From NCBI GenBank assembly GCA_020086605.1, contig JACBWW010000023.1, positions 15,001 through 79,000 of the forward strand: 64,000 nt of DNA. Reading direction: 5' to 3'. Made by a program: the position numbers and the translations under genes. Below, one piece after another: positions 52,002 through 61,665 of the stretch (positions are counted from its first letter, which is position 1; every line of letters starts with the position of its first letter). The DNA is from Lanius collurio (lineage: Eukaryota > Chordata > Aves > Passeriformes > Laniidae). Below the pieces are notes generated by a model. The model was given only the letters and a program-made list of their open reading frames with translations, ran no database searches and was not told where the DNA came from.

Positions 52002-52788
52002 GTGAGTTTAGCTGCAGTATGGCATCTCCCCACAGCTCGCTGCTTGACTCTTAGTCACTGGGGCTGAGATCACTCAGCAGCAAGACAAATAAAGGGAGCT
52101 TAGAGTTTTTTACCCTTTGGCAAATTGGCAAATTGTGTTAGTTACATGGATATGTGCGTGCAGTGTGGAGCAGTCTGTTTGTGAGGGAGCTTTATAAAAG
52201 GCAGAGGGAGTTAATTTCTAGGGACAGGCTGTGTAGTGTTCATGCTTGGGGAGTTGTGGGATTACACTCATTAAAAAAGTGAAGAGCTAATGAAATAATC
52301 AGAGGAAGAGTGAATAAACTGGAGAATACAAATATGGACCAGCTGTCTCAGCAAGGTTTTCTCTCCTTTCATTTGAGTCTGTTGAAGACGGCTGCCCTTC
52401 TGTAACCATTCCTCAGGTTTGAGCATGTGGATTTTGGAGAGTTGCCTTACTAATATTTGTATGGAGCTGAATGGCAAAAGCTGGAGGAAATTGCTCATTT
52501 ACCTGCTCAAGTCAAGCCTAGGCTAAAAGCCCTGGTGGTATAGTGCTAATGCAATGGCCAAGTCAAAGAACGTGGTGGTGTGTTCATCAGCACAAATCCT
52601 GGTAATGTTCTTGGTGAATATCTTAACAGAAAAGCCTGGACAGAAAAAGCTGGGGAATCCTTTACTCCTGCACGTGTTCCTCTTTTTATTTTTCAATTTT
52701 TTAAAAAAATGGTTTTTTGTGTATATGTGAAGGTGGTGGTATCGTAGTTAGCTCGTGCTTTTTGTTGTTTTTAATCCTTTCTATTCAG

Positions 52789-53016
52789 TTGCACCTCAAG
52801 TAGCTTTAATGAGTGTATCCTATGCATGGAGAAGCCCAGCTGGAGATGTGCCCCCTCCATGGATTGTGTTATGGGAAGGAGCTGCTGCCAGCCCAGAGCA
52901 GAGGCTTCTGTTCCACTATGGGTTCAAGAGAAGTGGGAGCACCTCGGTGGAAACCTCTGCACAGGGTTTGTACCGTGCATGTGTTTGTTAGAGAGCACAG
53001 TTGATTTTCCATAACA
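52789..53016 (+). other. Candidate exon, likely non-coding, strong splice pair
   Basis: A long polypyrimidine tract ending TTTCTATTCAG precedes the segment and AACAG|GTAAGG follows, both near-consensus. The 228-base segment is GC-richer than its flanks. Two frames are open for most of its length (over 60 codons) but both stop before the donor. An internal protein-coding exon is therefore not possible in full. A long non-coding RNA exon fits best, and a pseudo-exon is the default alternative. A donor at 52,002 upstream could supply a first exon. Confidence 0.25.
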
Positions 53017-54399
53017 GGTAAGGGGGAATGTCTCTGCCTAGCAATCGAAATGCAGCCTTGGGACCATGCAAGCCTGTTGCCTGTGACACTTCATGAAAGG
53101 GTGATAGTCTTGTGAATTCATTTTTAATTATTCTTAGATCAAATTCTCTTAATTGCAGAGTATCATGAGTGACGGCAGAGATCCCACTTCAGTGCTGGCA
53201 CAAGAAGAGTCAATGGCAGTGATTTAAGCCAGGTTACACCTTTTATGATGTTAATGTCAGCAGTGGTTTAGGCCCTTTTTCTTCTACTCATATAGTGAGT
53301 CAAAACCAGGGTGAAATGAAGAAATATTTGTGTTGGCTTCAAAACCTGATTGAAGATAAACTGCTGTTAAGCTCTATTTCTGTCTAGCTGTTGATACATG
53401 TAATATGGTAAATTAATTAAGAGCTTATGCTCATAATATATAGGGATTTCAATTGTTTTAAAGTGGTGGTTAGTCTTTCAGCAACTAGAGGATACGCACG
53501 ACTGAGTTATTCTAGTAGATCAGTGCTTCCAGAAGCAAAGTTTAGTTTAGCGCTCTTGCTTCGTGTCAATCATCTTTTGTGCATTTTTATTGTATGTTGA
53601 ACAAACTAGAACTGTCCTTTGCCCATTTTATGAGTGTCCTGCAAAGCAGGGAATGAAGTGGGTTGATGACAGCTCATCCATCTCACTGTTTTTGAAAGAG
53701 ATTCTCCTACTGGACATCATGCAGAGCAGAGTTTTTTTGAAGCCCACCCACTTAGTACTAGTCCCCCTCCAGAAATGGTTGTATCTCCCTAAGGCACTTC
53801 TTGGAGTGGTAAATGTACATCATCAAACAGAGGATTTCTTAATAGTATATAGTGATGTTGACTTTCCTGATGCTTCAGTTGCTGTTGTCTTAATGTAGGC
53901 TGCCGCTCGTATGTCAGCTGGAAACAAAAATCAATAAGCAATGAGAATGGGAGTGAAGGGAAAAGAAAGAAACAAAATGATGAACAAGAATTCAGTATCT
54001 TCCCTCATAAACTTTATTCAGCTGGCGTGTCTTTTACCATCTCAGAGGATCTGCAGATAATCCCCACAGCCTCCTGCTCACGTGAATCAGAACTCTTCCC
54101 ATTTTGCCATGGCAGAAACTGCTCCAGCTCCTCAGATTTACCCCCAATAAGCTGAAACAACATGTTTGAGAGCACTCAGAATCTGGGTAATTATTCACAT
54201 CTACCAGCTCCTTGTTCCCAAATCATCTGGACTCAGGCTTCCCAGGCCTATTTGTTTGTGAGAGTGTGACACACACATTTAGTCGGCTGGCAATTTTAAA
54301 GAAAGAAACATTATTATTTCAGAAAAATACTAGAGGTGTCTGGTATGCTCTTGATGTTGTCTGCTCACATTGTTTGCCCCTCTCTAGATGTGTGAGGTG
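53017..54399. other. Non-coding stretch, no gene seen
   Basis: AT-rich sequence. A 111-codon + strand frame at 53,563-53,898 has no domain and no splice support. A TAAATTAATTAAG homeobox-type run lies near 53,409. Nothing else is supported. Confidence 0.5.
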
Positions 54400-54570
54400 G
54401 GCTGTGGGCAGTGTTTCGTTCCCCCAGCAGTGGTCCAGCCGCAGTGGCTGGGGCAGCCCGCACCCCCAGGGGCATCTGCAGGCCTGGAAGGAGCAGGAGG
54501 GAGGGACAGTGGCTGTAAATGACCGACAGCACCGAAGGCTGAAGGTACAGACGGGCAGGGAGATCGTTAG
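54400..54570. other. GC-rich patch
   Basis: The patch has raised G plus C with scattered CpG and CCCCCAG runs, immediately before the FOX/homeobox block. It lies within a 153-codon + strand frame (54,212-54,673) and opposite a 90-codon minus frame, both without domains. It may be part of the same regulatory unit. Confidence 0.35.
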
Positions 54571-54589
54571 AGAAAGCACCGAGGTGGCC

Positions 54590-55180
54590 ACATCTGTGAT
54601 TGAATGCTCGGCCCTTCAGTCCCTGCTGCTGTGTTTACCGCTCCGTAATGCGGTATTGTTTACTCACAATTAAACTCTTGGCCGTTAATTTCACTCTGTG
54701 ACGCTGAATTGGTCACACACAGCTGGCAGAGCCCAGGCAGATGTGCTCTGCACACTTGTGTGAGCAGGGCTCGGACAGGCAGCAGCGCCCGCCCCGCTCC
54801 CAGCCCCACCCGGCGGAGCTGCGGCGTGGGAAGAGCTGATGCTTGCCAGCCTAAATTTCACACCGGAGATAAAACACTTGGAAACCAGGCACTGCTAGGA
54901 GGAGATAAACACATTTTCCCCCATTAATTAAAATGTATCTGTAAATTTAAGCGGAGATGGTGGCTATAATAAGTTTTGAACCGGTGACAAATGTCAACAG
55001 CAAAAGGCCTGAGATAAGACCATGTCAGATCCCTAGCGATGATATGCGTGTGCCTTCGGCCCCAGCAAGCTGGAGCATCACACGGGGCGGGGGTAGTGGC
55101 TGACACCAGGCAGTTCAAGCAACCTCTAACAGGGATTCTGGGAAAGTAGAGAGGCCTACTAGAAGAGTGGTTTGTTCCCA
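54590..55180. promoter_or_regulatory. Candidate enhancer with FOX, GATA-like and homeobox sites and a CpG cluster
   Basis: Two TGTTTAC forkhead cores lie at 54,632-54,638 and 54,657-54,663. AGATAA GATA-type cores lie at 54,867-54,872 and 54,903-54,908. ATTAATTA is at 54,923-54,930. In the middle, 54,760-54,830 has about eight CpG within 65 bases. The segment has unusual CpG-containing AT-rich parts (CCGTTAATTT, ACCGGTGACAAA), a hallmark of constrained sequence because unconstrained CpG decays. This is the most enhancer-like block of the window by motif content, though function is inferred. Confidence 0.42.
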
Positions 55181-55511
55181 TCTCATAGCAAAGTTGGGGG
55201 CTTTCAGTGGTTTTGAATATTTGCTATTTCCCTAACTTCTTTTCTGATTCTTTGACTCCAAAGAAAGTACTTTAATGTACAAGCAGTGTATATTGATATG
55301 TCCAACATACTTGTTGCAAAACTGACATGTGAAATGATGTCAGCCTCTAGAACATGTGTAGATTTCTTCATAAACTTCCTTTTTTCTCCCTTAGCCCTTT
55401 GCTAGTCATGCCAGGGACACTGTAGGCAATTATTTGAAGCATCCCTAACCTATTCTATGTGGCATGTAATTACTTCTGGTACAATATGTGGGTATGTTTT
55501 ATGTTTACCAG
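55181..55511. other. Non-coding stretch, no gene seen
   Basis: AT-rich sequence leading into the polypyrimidine tract and acceptor of the candidate exon at 55,512. No other feature is seen. Confidence 0.5.
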
Positions 55512-55588
55512 AAGAAAGTTAATGAAAATTGGGAAGAAAACAGTGGCAGTGGGATTCCATTCCTTGCTGGAGGTGGATACCAGAAACG
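55512..55588 (+). other. Candidate exon, phase 0 to 2
   Basis: A GTTTTATGTTTACCAG acceptor and an AAACG|GTGAGA donor bound 77 bases. In frame 0 it reads KKVNENWEENSGSGIPFLAG and leaves in phase 2. A second frame is also open (RKLMKIGKKTVAV). I recognise neither peptide. The next strong acceptor downstream (55,788) is in an incompatible phase for the better frame, so no chain can be built. It is either a pseudo-exon or an exon of a transcript whose other parts I cannot see. Confidence 0.15.
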
Positions 55589-57839
55589 GTGAGAAGTGCC
55601 TGGCCTTGAATCAGTCAACACTGGAATTGTACTGCTTTTGCTTCCATTCTCTTCATCAAGGTATGTGATACCTTAGTTGGCTCCAGATTTACCAACTGGA
55701 TTGCAACTGGGGGATTCGGGGTGGAAGCTCTTTCTGGTCCAGCTGTCCTGGTAGCTCTAATGCTGCAATATTTTTATGCTTGCAGAGGAAGAACAGAGGC
55801 AAGGACGTGCCTAGGAATGCACATCCAGCTTCTTCTCAGAAAAAAAAAGTATCTTTCCTTCTTCCTTTACCATCTCTACTGAACTTGCCAGAAATCTGTT
55901 TACCATGAGGTGGATTTGTGTCTTCTTTCATGATAAAGACCATCTTACTCAGCTAACCTGCTGAGGATTCAGACTTTTTGACACTCTTGACTTGTTCTTT
56001 GTTTAAAGCAGTGACTATAATGGGCAGATCTGCTGATCCCCATTTGGATCTGTGGGCCATCCATTCTGGCATAACAGACAGATGGTTTAATTTGAATTTC
56101 TGGGTATTTATGTACCAAGACAGGAACATCAGCTCTAATTCTGGATTAGAGCCCCATGAGTATGTCTTTAGTACTTATCTGGTTGGTTATTAGGTGTGAA
56201 GTCTGGTTTTGTTGGTTGGGTTTTTTCTTTTTGTTTCTTAGTTTTTGCAGTATTTATATGCATGTACTACAGGAGCTACTCAAGAGAGCAGATCTGTGAG
56301 CCCTTTCTGGTGGGGTCAGCTTGGTTTTGTGAGGCATCAGTAGAAAAGATGGCAAAAAAAAGAGCTTTTTAAAAACAGTATAGGTATAGAGCTCCCAAAT
56401 TCTCCTAGAGGTTGGTGGTAATCAAGTGGCCATTCTTAATATCTGATTTATTTTACACTTTTTATCCTATATTAGATTAACCCCTGTTACATACTGATTA
56501 TCTAAAATATTACTGCATAATTTGATATTATTTTCAACTCAAAACATTAATAAATGTTAGTATTTCAATTTTTTAAAACGAGATGCATGAATGATTCAAA
56601 GTGAACACTTAATTTGATAATGTTACTTTATTTCTGTAATTGCAATATAGCCACAACTATGTTCAAATGTCTTTAAATTTATTACTAGTCAAATAAATTG
56701 TTCATATTTTTCTCACAGAACTTATCATAATGTTGAAACTTTTATCTGGAACATAGGTGGCTTATTTCAGACTGTCTAAATAAATCAAAATATGTTGTGC
56801 CTGTTCTTGTAATGTGAGTCTTATAAATACTGTACAAATTTAAAATCTGGTTCCAATAAGTGGTTGTGTTCTACTGATTTGCCTTTTAAATTCACTTTTG
56901 GTGAAAAACAGTAAACATCTACTTATTTTTACACTCAACTTTAATCGGTTTCAGTTTTTTAAAAAAGTGTAAAGATCATGTGGAAGAAGTAAGGTGCTTG
57001 CCTTGCTGTCCTGCAACTTTGTGTCGGGTAACTTTTGCTCTGGAAGTTGTCTTTTCATTCACTTTTAAATCAAAGGCAGGCAATGAGGTGCAGAGCAGAT
57101 GCCTCCTATACTGTGTCACTTCACTAAACCCTAGGCTTAAAGAAAGCAAGGTATTCACTAATTTTATTTTATGTAGAGCTCCTAGGATGTTCTTTGGCCT
57201 ATTGTAGATTCTTAGGAGTTGCATCCGATTTGAAAATACCTCCTCTCTTTCTTAAGTCTATTCCACTGAAAGAGCAGGTATTTATAGACCTCCTGCCCAT
57301 CAGTTCCTGTCTCTTAACATCATGCTCAACCCCTTTGTTTCATCTTTTTCTTAAGCTTATGACCAGTAACCTAAATAAAGCGATCCCACCAACTTTCCCT
57401 GACTGGGAAGTTAACAGTGTGCACTGCACACTTGTCCTTTGGCGGTACATTCATCAGTGGAAGGATAACTACTTTTTAAAGACTATCTATGTGATTTAAC
57501 AACCCAAGAGTCATTTCCCAAAGTGACTTTAGATCGAGACAGTTCGTGAGAGGCATCACCCCAAAGGCCAGCGCTCCTGGGCAGCTGCTGCCAGCGGTGT
57601 CCGGCTCCATCCACTGCCTGGGGCTGCCGGGAGCTGCTGTGATGGGACACGGCCAGCAAAGCCACTGCTGTGTCAGGCCCCTCATTGCTGCCAGAGAATT
57701 ACAGGACATTAATCCTTTTGAAATGGCCTTGCTAATTCTTGCAGTTTAGTTCCTGTGAGCCCGAATTTCTCCTCCCTTGAAGCCTATACATTTTATTAGG
57801 TATTGTAAGTGGCTACACCTGCAGTTTTAAATGACTAAC
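55589..57839. other. Non-coding stretch with a very AT-rich core and a GC-rich patch
   Basis: 56,440-56,740 is very AT-rich and repeat-free with many TAAT and ATTAAT cores, so it may be another conserved element. 57,550-57,660 is a GC-rich patch with several CpG and open frames on both strands caused by composition. A strong acceptor TTTATGCTTGCAG lies at 55,775-55,787. No gene is recognised. Confidence 0.4.
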
Positions 57840-58140
57840 CCAAGTGTTATAATGGTCTCGATCAGTCAAAGAAAAAGTTCAAAGTTCAAAGGTTGGTCTT
57901 TTGTAACTGGCGAGGAAGAGCTAGGGCATAATAGCTTGTTAATGTTATTTACCTCATTCAGCTGAAAAACTTTCTGTTGTGTAAAGACATTTACGTGGGC
58001 AATTCTGGGCATTGTCATTTGAATAGGGGTTAAATTATTCTGTTTTGTCATTAAGTGATCCTTGATTGGCAATCCATTACACAATGGGTGATCATTAAGG
58101 AAAGGTCATAAAACTGTTACACCATTTAAGAGTGAATGGT
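57840..58140. promoter_or_regulatory. Candidate regulatory block
   Basis: The block is repeat-free with TTGTTAATGTT, GGTTAAATTATT, CATTAAGTGATC and CATTAAGG cores and a TTGATTGGCAATC segment containing an inverted CCAAT. Frames are closed except a 72-codon minus-strand frame without a domain. It belongs with the other motif-dense blocks between 48 and 60 kb. Confidence 0.3.
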
Positions 58141-58164
58141 GAACGAAGCCAGATATCTCCAAGA

Positions 58165-58182
58165 CCCGTCCCCCCCACCCCC
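58165..58182 (-). other. Potential G-quadruplex on the minus strand
   Basis: The + strand has C runs of 3, 7 and 5 separated by GT and A. The seven-base run can be split to provide the fourth tetrad run, so the minus strand can fit a three-tetrad quadruplex. It sits just after a candidate regulatory block. Confidence 0.4.
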
Positions 58183-58443
58183 AGACTACAGCTGCTGGAG
58201 AAGAAATTTAAAGCAGAAAGGATTTGGAACAATTTAGAACAGTCATTTATTCCCTTATTTTTTTTGAGAATATTTACAGTGAGATGAACAGTAGATAAAC
58301 CTGCTGATAGTTACCTAAACTGCGTTTAGTATTGTCAGAACGCCTGATTTTATTATTTAAGCATGAGCAGGGTTACTCTGTTTGAAACGGTCTGTATCAG
58401 GCTATCTTACAAATGAAAACAAACTGTGGTATATTAATTTCAG

Positions 58444-58523
58444 AGAAATTATGAAAATGAAGCAGAAGCCCAAATCAAAGAACTTGAGAACTGGCTAACA
58501 CAGAAGGAAATGCAACTTTCTTG
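58444..58523 (+). other. Candidate exon, coiled-coil-like, start of an exon chain
   Basis: The acceptor TATTAATTTCAG precedes a frame beginning NYENEAEAQIKELENWL, rich in Glu, Gln and Lys as in a coiled coil. A donor TTG|GTGAAA leaves in phase 2. It would join the acceptor at 60,043-60,044, keeping the frame through the next exons. If the donor is not used the frame ends four bases later in TGA. The donor is only fair. No homologue was recognised. Confidence 0.15.
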
Positions 58524-59089
58524 GTGAAATTGCCTCCAAATCCAGATGTTAATGGTGTTCTAGGCCTGAGCCATGGCTTTTGTGGGCCCTAGGCTGATGG
58601 CTGCTAATCAGATCCAGATGTTTTCAACCCTAAGTTTTTTGTTAAGGGATGTGACAGGCTTTTCAGTCTACTGTAAATCACTTAAACTGCTGTAATGTTT
58701 AAGGCAGGCCAGAGCCCAGATTGTTCTGTATGTACTTATTAGGGCACTGGCTCTGCTGTGGTTGGACCTAAGTAGGGTTCCTTTGCTCCTTCTCCCCAGC
58801 ATGGTCCTGGCCCTGGCTCCTGTCTGCCCTCCCCCAAAATATTTCATGCCGTTGAGGAGCAGGGAGGCCCAGGGGAGGAACCTGTGGCTTAGGCAGGACA
58901 ACTCTCTGGTCTTGCATCAGTAAAGTTGTCATGGGACCAACATGAGGAAGTTCTCACACTGTAGCAAATTGATGGCTTCCAGCCAGCTTTACCTGACTTT
59001 ACCATCCTTATCTTTTGCAGTTGCAGTGCTCTAGGTGACCCCTGCAGACTGGGGTTTTCCAGCAGCTGTCCAGATAGTTTCACCCACGT

Positions 59090-59530
59090 TCTTGAGAATG
59101 GTGATTTTTCCATGACTGAAAAGCCAACATAACATTTAACTAAAACTGCAGAGCTAATTAACTGCTTAGTTATTTTTCCTTGCTTCTTTATATTTCAATT
59201 AAAACTTCGGCTCAACCCACTCGAAAAAAGGCCTGCTACATGGCCTGCAAAGAGATTTATTTTTTCAACTACAATTAAAGATAGGATTCTTTCCTAGTAA
59301 TTAAAGATGTGCTGCTGCAAGCTGTGAAAGCAGACTGTAAACAGCCCACCGTGTGCTGTGCAGACTCTGAGCTGAGGCTCTGCCTGAGCTTTCCAATCCC
59401 CCCAGATGCGAGTCAGACACCCAGTCTGCAAACATTCACTCTTTTACTTGACTTGGAAGGATTCATTGTCTTCAGGGCCTTTGGAGAGTATCATGGTGAC
59501 AAGTGTCTGAGATCAGATGTTACACTGTAA
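59090..59530. promoter_or_regulatory. Candidate conserved regulatory block
   Basis: The block contains GAGCTAATTAACTG, TTCAATTAAAAC, CTACAATTAAAG and AGTAATTAAAG homeobox-type cores in close order. A GCAAACATTCACTC segment near 59,429 is forkhead-like. CpG within AT-rich context (CTTCGGC, CTCGAAAA) suggests constraint. No coding frame beyond 74 codons is present and none shows a domain. Confidence 0.38.
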
Positions 59531-59749
59531 ATCTGCCTTTAAAAGGGAAAAAAGAGAAGAAATAGGAAAACATCCATGTTTTTACATTGAAGTCCCAGCC
59601 TAGAGATAGTCAAAGCTGTTTTGAATAGCAACAGACAAAGGTGTTTTAATACATTCTGTGTATTTTACAACATCTGAATTTCTCTTTAAACTTGTGCTAG
59701 GTAAATGTTACTCAGTTGCCCTTTTAGAAAACAACAATTTGACTTTTTT

Positions 59750-60040
59750 TCCCTCTTTGTATTCTGACAAATATTGGTCTTGATGAGTGTTAAGGGAGTA
59801 AAAACGCTAAACATCAAAGTGCTCATTATCAACCAGCCAGCTGCACTCCCCCCTGCACCTCCTCATCACACACAAACCTGATCTTTTCTGTGGGGACCCT
59901 CTCCCCCAGAGACACAGAACAAGTTCTTCTCTATGCTAACAGTGCACAACATTGTCAAATGATGTGTAATGATTTTATAATGTGAACTAATGCCACTAGG
60001 GACTGAACTGAGACTTCTGATTTCATTACCCTCAATGCTG
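59750..60040. promoter_or_regulatory. Candidate regulatory block upstream of the exon chain
   Basis: The block is repeat-free, with CTTGATGAGTGTTAAGGG, GTGTAATGATTTTATAATG and CTCATTATCAACC segments and a C-rich patch near 59,846. Its last part overlaps the polypyrimidine and acceptor region of the candidate exon at 60,043. The call rests on texture and position. Confidence 0.28.
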
Positions 60041-60042
60041 AG

Positions 60043-60156
60043 AGTGGTTTGGAATATGAATTTGGGGCAAAGATAAAAGGCTATGTTGGTGTTCTTTACC
60101 CATCAACCCTCAACCAGTATTATTTGACATGGATCCAGACAAAGATTCCACCTCAG
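60043..60156 (+). other. Candidate coding exon, 38 codons, phase 0 to 0
   Basis: The acceptor region TTTCATTACCCTCAATGCTGAG and the donor CTCAG|GTATGT bound 114 bases that are open in frame 0 and contain GYVGVLYPSTLNQYYL, rich in Tyr and hydrophobic residues. A second AG two bases on (60,043-60,044) would accept the phase-2 exon at 58,444. It joins in frame to the exon at 60,648. I recognise no domain. The four splice signals of this exon and the next, their shared phase and 84 open codons are the best coding evidence in the window, but chance is not excluded. Confidence 0.22.
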
Positions 60157-60647
60157 GTATGTCGGGAAAAAAATATTTGTGATTAACGTATGTTTCTATC
60201 AAACATTGTGAGTGCTAATAAGTATGTTTTACACTTTTGTGCCATGATTGAAAGCATAAATCAGAAAAAACTTCATCTCTATGTCAGAATCATCTCCTGG
60301 CTGGCCAAGATAATGTTCCTAAAAGCTACTGTTGGCTAACATTGGTCTGCTGGTTTTGTGTTATAATACTTAAAGGTGAGATTTTATTTCAGTTTGTTTG
60401 TAATTAAAATAGATGTATTAGTTAACCTTTAATATATAGGTAGCTCCAGAAAGGTAAAGGCACCACATGTATTTACACTGCACACTAGGTTTATGGTCTG
60501 TTTTGTTGAACTGAATAAAACCTTTTTATGCGGTGACAGAAATATAACTACAGTAGCAAATGGTGCTCCTTTACCTACATTACCTGTGTTACCATGAAGC
60601 CTAGGATACCTGTCTGATTTAAGTTATTTCATCTTTTTCTGTCCTAG

Positions 60648-60785
60648 GAGACTGTGAGAAATAGAAAAAATGCCATAACATTTTCCTCTAGAATGGATAA
60701 TATGGGAATTAGCTTCCTTCTTCATTCTGATGTAAGAAAAAAAAAGCCCAAACAACCCAGGCTTTCAGTCAAATTCTCATCTACT
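60648..60785 (+). other. Candidate coding exon, 46 codons, phase 0 to 0
   Basis: The acceptor ATCTTTTTCTGTCCTAG is near-ideal and the donor TACT|GTAAGT is good. The 138 bases are open only in the frame that continues from 60,156. The peptide is basic, with a KKKPKQPRLSVKF segment that resembles a nuclear-localisation or nucleic-acid-binding basic patch. The intron before it is 491 bases. No family was recognised. Confidence 0.22.
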
Positions 60786-61534
60786 GTAAGTATGTCTGGT
60801 TCTATTGTTTTCAAGACAGTTTATCCCATTTGTACCAGCAGAAAATGTAGGCCATGTTAGTGACAGCAGGGAGATGAACACCCTGAGTCTCCAGCTAATT
60901 TTCAAATGTAATCTACCTGCTAATATGTGATACGGGAACTAAGTGTCCTTTATATACTCTTAAAACACTTCTGATGCAAGAGGGATAGAAACTAATCCAC
61001 CTTCAAAGGCAATTATATTGGGAATTACACTACTTCATGCAGTAAACTGTATTCAGTACCCTGCTCTTTTTTTCCAGCACTACACCATTGCCCCTGTTTT
61101 AGATATGAGTCAGAGTTAATCGTAAGTCCATTAAATTCCATATGTGAAATGGAAAAGAGAATCCTTGCAAAGATATAAAAGCCTCTAAAACATAAGTGGC
61201 GATTAAGCTTGTTTCCTCTTGTGCTTATACACACTGGACAAATGATTTACTTTCATCATCTAATATATTTAAACTATCTTGGTTGTAGGGGTCACAGCCA
61301 CTGTGAGATGGGAGGAAAGACAATACTAATCAAAAGTAAACCATGCCACTTTTTTTTCCTAGTGCCGCTAATCTTAATTGAATCAATCTCTTGGCATATG
61401 TTGACAGTGAAAGATTACTCGAACCTGGGAGGCCAAGCTGGACAGAGCTTCCAGAATAAATAAAAAAAAAAAATCTTCCTTAATCATTAATTTGTTCATT
61501 CACTCCCATTTGCTTCCATTCTTCAATGTCTTAG
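60786..61534. other. Possible intron, no gene seen
   Basis: AT-rich sequence with short chance frames. If the exon chain is real this is its last intron. It ends in a long pyrimidine-rich tract and TTAG acceptor at 61,531-61,534. Confidence 0.4.
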
Positions 61535-61633
61535 AAGATGTACCCCATGCAACCTTCCTCTTTAGCAATCATTTTCAAGTGTTCCTCCCAATATGCTCAT
61601 GTGCTTTTGAAGAAACTAATTTGCCTGAGATGA
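61535..61633 (+). other. Candidate terminal coding segment, 32 codons and stop
   Basis: After a strong pyrimidine-rich acceptor ending AATGTCTTAG, frame 0 reads KMYPMQPSSLAIIFKC to a TGA at 61,631-61,633, in phase with the donor at 60,785. It would form the last coding exon of the chain. An AATAAA at 62,202-62,207 could be the polyadenylation signal of a 3' untranslated region. Another frame is open for longer but would need a different phase. No homology was recognised. Confidence 0.15.
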
Positions 61634-61648
61634 ATACAGCAAAGATGC

Positions 61649-61665
61649 TTTTTTTTTTTTTTTTT
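61649..61665. repeat. Poly-T tract, 17 bases
   Basis: A simple T run follows the candidate terminal segment. It has no retroposon features beside it. Confidence 0.9.

Noticed and set aside
53563..53898. 111-codon frame, considered as a LINE reverse-transcriptase remnant
   Set aside because: No reverse-transcriptase or endonuclease motif is visible and no LINE 3' end is nearby.
54212..54673. 153-codon + strand open frame
   Set aside because: It runs through a GC-rich patch where stops are rare, has a minus-strand frame opposite and shows no family features.
57257..57277. 21-base microexon between TCTTTCTTAAG and GAGCAG|GTATTT
   Set aside because: The acceptor is good but 21-base segments with both signals occur by chance, and no neighbour exon supports it.
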